Shown here in pieces: positions 62,038 to 64,000 of a stretch of DNA of 64,000 nt (its first letter is position 1; every line of letters begins with the position of its first letter). Location of the stretch: contig JAQSYI010000032.1 in the NCBI GenBank assembly GCA_029256185.1, forward strand, positions 1 through 64,000, given 5' to 3'. The notes beneath the pieces are model-generated. The model was not told the origin of the DNA. It did no database searches and worked only from the letters and a program-made list of their open reading frames with translations. The stretch is from Paenibacillaceae bacterium (GTDB lineage: Bacteria > Bacillota > Bacilli > Paenibacillales > NBRC-103111). A program made the translations under genes and the position numbers.

Positions 62038-62148
62038 TCAAAAGCCTTCGTAGATGAACAATCCTTGTCCGGTGAAGTAGATCAGCACCAGAATCAGCAT
62101 AACCAGATATATCAGGAGTTCGACGGTTTTGCGAATGATCCGAGCCAT
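62038..62148 (-). CDS. DltX-like 36-residue membrane microprotein
   Basis: Read on the minus strand from ATG 62148 to TGA 62038-62040. The sequence opens MARIIRKTVELLIYLVMLIL, has one hydrophobic helix (about residues 8-24), and ends in FIYEGF. DltX microproteins have a basic N-terminus, a single helix and a conserved C-terminal FIYNEF-type motif whose Tyr is the proposed acyl relay between DltB and DltD. The Tyr is kept here. GGAGGTGG (62153-62160) gives an ideal ribosome binding site. The gene overlaps the 3' end of the DltD-like gene by 37 nt, so they are translationally coupled. It is shorter than typical DltX (45-50 aa). Confidence 0.8.
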   Translation of the reverse strand: MARIIRKTVELLIYLVMLILVLIYFTGQGLFIYEGF

Positions 62149-63038
62149 TCATCCACCTCCTTGGTAAATAAGGGAGCCCCATCCTCCCGGTTCAAGTGAA
62201 CCAGATCATGAAAATAGGTCGCTTCATAACGGTCCATCAGATCCAGCACGGGCACCCCGCCCGCCTGAAGCATCCGGTTGGTCTCCGTTCGCAGCGGCTC
62301 CACATAAGGGGGCTTGGGGAAGTCCTTGTTCCACGGCATCCAGACCACCTTGAAGGCCAGTTGATGCTCGCGGGCATAATCCATCACCCATTCCAGCGCC
62401 TCCAGATTCTCGCGGAAATCTGCCGGTTGCAGGCCTCCCCACCGCTGGTCGTAATAATCCCACCGTTCCTTCATCCAGGCGTTGTCCTTGCGGCCGAAGT
62501 ACAATTCCTTATCGATCCAGCGCGGCTCGTAGGCCAGCAGCTTGGACCGGTCCAATTCCACAGAGCCCTTGTACAGATTCTTCACCAGCTCCGTGCCCGA
62601 GTCCCGGAAATAATCCCGGTATTCATACACATAAGGCTCGTAGGGCCGGCGGAACCACTGATAGGTCGGGTCCGTTTCCATGTCGTCGATCATGGTGTGC
62701 ACATCAATACCCAGCACCAGTTCGTCCTTTATTTCGTACAGACGGTTGTCCAATATACCCTTCAGGTCGGTAATCCGGCCATAGGACAGGCCCATCTCGG
62801 TCAGGGGACGCCCGGAGCGCTCCTCCATGTAAGCCCCCGTCACCGCTGAATTTCCATAGAATACCGGGCCTGAGCGTGACCAATCGTGATGATAGAGCGT
62901 CTTGGTGAAATCGTTCTTGTAGAACCGCCGCGAGGTCTCCATGGGGTTCCAGCGGGCCAGTCCCCAGTCGGCGGCCAGAAACAGGGCCAGAAGCAGCAGG
63001 ATAAAGGAGTGGCGGCGGAAAAAGGCGGCGGCTTTCAT
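62112..63038 (-). CDS. DltD-like SGNH-fold envelope acyltransferase/esterase
   Basis: 308 aa from ATG 63038 (MKAAAFFRRHSFILLLLALF); GTG 63050 is an alternative. A short cytoplasmic start and one N-terminal transmembrane anchor (about residues 11-27) are followed by an extracellular SGNH domain. Ser is in VFYGNSAVTGAYME (about 72), and the catalytic pair D-x-x-H is in FHDLVHLNREDGAPLFT (about 284-287). DltD uses this Ser-Asp-His set to pass D-Ala onto teichoic acid. Located 16 nt after the carrier-protein ligase and overlapping the DltX-like gene. Family members other than DltD exist, so the acceptor polymer is unknown. Confidence 0.85.
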   Translation of the reverse strand: MKAAAFFRRHSFILLLLALFLAADWGLARWNPMETSRRFYKNDFTKTLYHHDWSRSGPVFYGNSAVTGAYMEERSGRPLTEMGLSYGRITDLKGILDNRLYEIKDELVLGIDVHTMIDDMETDPTYQWFRRPYEPYVYEYRDYFRDSGTELVKNLYKGSVELDRSKLLAYEPRWIDKELYFGRKDNAWMKERWDYYDQRWGGLQPADFRENLEALEWVMDYAREHQLAFKVVWMPWNKDFPKPPYVEPLRTETNRMLQAGGVPVLDLMDRYEATYFHDLVHLNREDGAPLFTKEVDEWLGSFAKPSNS

Positions 63039-63054
63039 TGGACGGTCCACCCGA

Positions 63055-64000
63055 CTATAGCGATTTTTTCTGCCAGTCCGCATACTGTTCCCGGAAAGTG
63101 GCAGGCCAGCGGGCTTCGTCCAGACCATATTGGGCCAGGAAGGCGAACACCCAGCGCTCGATGCCGAAGCCGACGCAGCCGGTCACCGCATTGCGCTTGC
63201 CGAATTTGATATTGAAGGCATTGCCGAAGGTATTGCTGTGGAAATTGACGGAGCTCGCGGCGATGGACTTGTCCAGATAAGGAATACGCAGGCGCAGCTC
63301 GTATTTCATCTCCTGGTTGCGCTGGAAGGAGGCCTTGACCTGAAAGTCGTTGGTGAAGAACGGATCATTGGCGATCTCCATGAAGCTGTCCACATTCCAT
63401 TCGGCCGCCAGCTCCTTCAGATATTCGATGGATTTCAACCGGTTTTCCTTGACGAAGTCCGGCTTGCCCACGAAGATGATCTCCCGCATGCTGAAATCCA
63501 GCAGCCTGCCGAAGTCCGTGTGGTTCTTCGACTCGAACCGGTGGCACTTGGAGATGGCCGTCACCACGATGCCGTCGCCCTCCAGCACCTCATCCTGCAT
63601 CCCTTCATAGCAGTGGTAGCAGGTGGAGGGATTCATGGCATATCTAGGCTTGGCCATATTGGCGTTCAGATCCAGCGGCGCCTCCTGCTTCCAGCCGCTG
63701 CTTGCCCGGATGGACTGGGAGAACTGCTCAATCACGTCCAGATCCTCGCGGAGATGGGACAGGAAATGGATATGCTCGGGGAAGGAGGTGAAGTGATTGG
63801 TCTTGTTCAGCGTCTCGGCATGAATGACCGCAGGATAATGCTCCTCCTTCAGCCCCTCATAGCGCCGGGCGATCTTGGATACAAAGGCATAGTCCATAAA
63901 CCGCATCAGGCTGGAAAAGGGCTCCCGGAAGATGAACATGCCCGGCTCCAGAACCCGGATGATTCTGTCATCCACCAACCGGGCGATAATGTCTTCGTTG
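63055..64000 (-). CDS. Seryl-tRNA-synthetase-like amino acid:carrier-protein ligase (5' end outside window)
   Basis: At least 314 codons are visible (open to the window edge; a GTG at 63978 is internal, and upstream codons continue in frame as NEDIIARLVD). Class II synthetase catalytic fold without a tRNA-binding arm. Counting from GTG 63978: Cys120 in PSTCYHCYEG, motif 2 KCHRFESKNH, Glu166 in DFSMREIIF, Cys268 in TGCVGFGIERW (motif 3, ER 274-275). The Cys-Glu-Cys set is where SerRS-like aminoacyl-carrier-protein ligases (Bradyrhizobium type) bind the catalytic zinc. Those enzymes load Gly or Ala onto a phosphopantetheine carrier instead of tRNA. Next to DltD/DltX-like genes, it may supply the aminoacyl donor for a Dlt-like pathway. 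No carrier protein is seen in the window. Confidence 0.78.
   Translation of the reverse strand, partial: NEDIIARLVDDRIIRVLEPGMFIFREPFSSLMRFMDYAFVSKIARRYEGLKEEHYPAVIHAETLNKTNHFTSFPEHIHFLSHLREDLDVIEQFSQSIRASSGWKQEAPLDLNANMAKPRYAMNPSTCYHCYEGMQDEVLEGDGIVVTAISKCHRFESKNHTDFGRLLDFSMREIIFVGKPDFVKENRLKSIEYLKELAAEWNVDSFMEIANDPFFTNDFQVKASFQRNQEMKYELRLRIPYLDKSIAASSVNFHSNTFGNAFNIKFGKRNAVTGCVGFGIERWVFAFLAQYGLDEARWPATFREQYADWQKKSL

Noticed and set aside
1-64000. CRISPR arrays, tRNA or rRNA genes, and complete insertion sequences
   Set aside because: No regularly spaced direct repeats, no cloverleaf with TTCRANNCY arm, no rRNA landmarks and no intact transposase were seen by eye.

Overview
The window is chromosomal DNA of a low-to-mid GC Gram-positive, endospore-former-like bacterium, almost certainly Paenibacillus or a close relative. 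The gene order degU - comFA/comFC - yvyF - flgM - flgN - flgK - flgL - fliW - csrA - hag - flaG - fliD - fliS - fliT - hpf - secA - prfB, and later yitT family, ftsEX, ctpB, minJ-like, uvrBA, follows the Bacillus subtilis late-flagellar/secA neighbourhood. Ribosome binding sites are strong, GTG/TTG starts are common, and prfB carries the classical programmed frameshift.

Layout. 1-4.7 kb: end of a dispersed repeat, DegU, a small membrane-anchored protein, and competence genes comFA/comFC. 4.8-14.6 kb: late flagellar block (FlgM, FlgN, FlgK, FlgL, DUF6470, FliW, CsrA, flagellin, FlaG, FliD, FliS, FliT-like), with FliW-CsrA-hag post-transcriptional control visible as GGA hairpins in the flagellin leader. 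14.6-21.6 kb: an island absent from the B. subtilis order. It holds a transposase remnant, a decayed AAA-ATPase/PD-(D/E)XK gene, a protein with a C-terminal nitrilase domain, a winged-helix protein, an all-helical protein, a large orphan protein and an Xre regulator, followed by a tight cluster of DnaA boxes. 21.9-27.1 kb: cold shock protein, HPF, SecA and RF2. 27.2-36.5 kb: YitT-family protein and a complete ornithine/arginine cluster argC-J-B-D-F-G-H. 36.5-39.7 kb (minus): DUF4097/HAAS membrane pair and a VanW-G5 protein. 39.9-46.2 kb: ftsE-ftsX, an M23 coiled-coil murein hydrolase, a 158-bp MITE, CtpB-like protease and a MinJ-like PDZ protein. 46.3-47.8 kb (minus): motA/motB-like stator. 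48-53 kb: uvrB-uvrA. 53-64 kb: stalk-domain protein, nitrite/sulfite reductase, a DUF1858-containing binding protein, a sugar-phosphate isomerase-like protein, an MBOAT, an HD phosphohydrolase, a GNAT, then a minus-strand operon running in from beyond the right edge.

The most notable finding is at the right end: a Dlt-like envelope aminoacylation set. It combines a seryl-tRNA-synthetase-like amino acid:carrier-protein ligase (63,055 to the edge), a DltD-like SGNH protein, an otherwise easily missed 36-residue DltX-like microprotein ending in FIYEGF, and a DltB-like MBOAT 1.5 kb away. The ligase would replace the adenylation enzyme DltA. Second in interest are the DnaA-box cluster at 21.65-21.74 kb and the nitrilase/winged-helix island.
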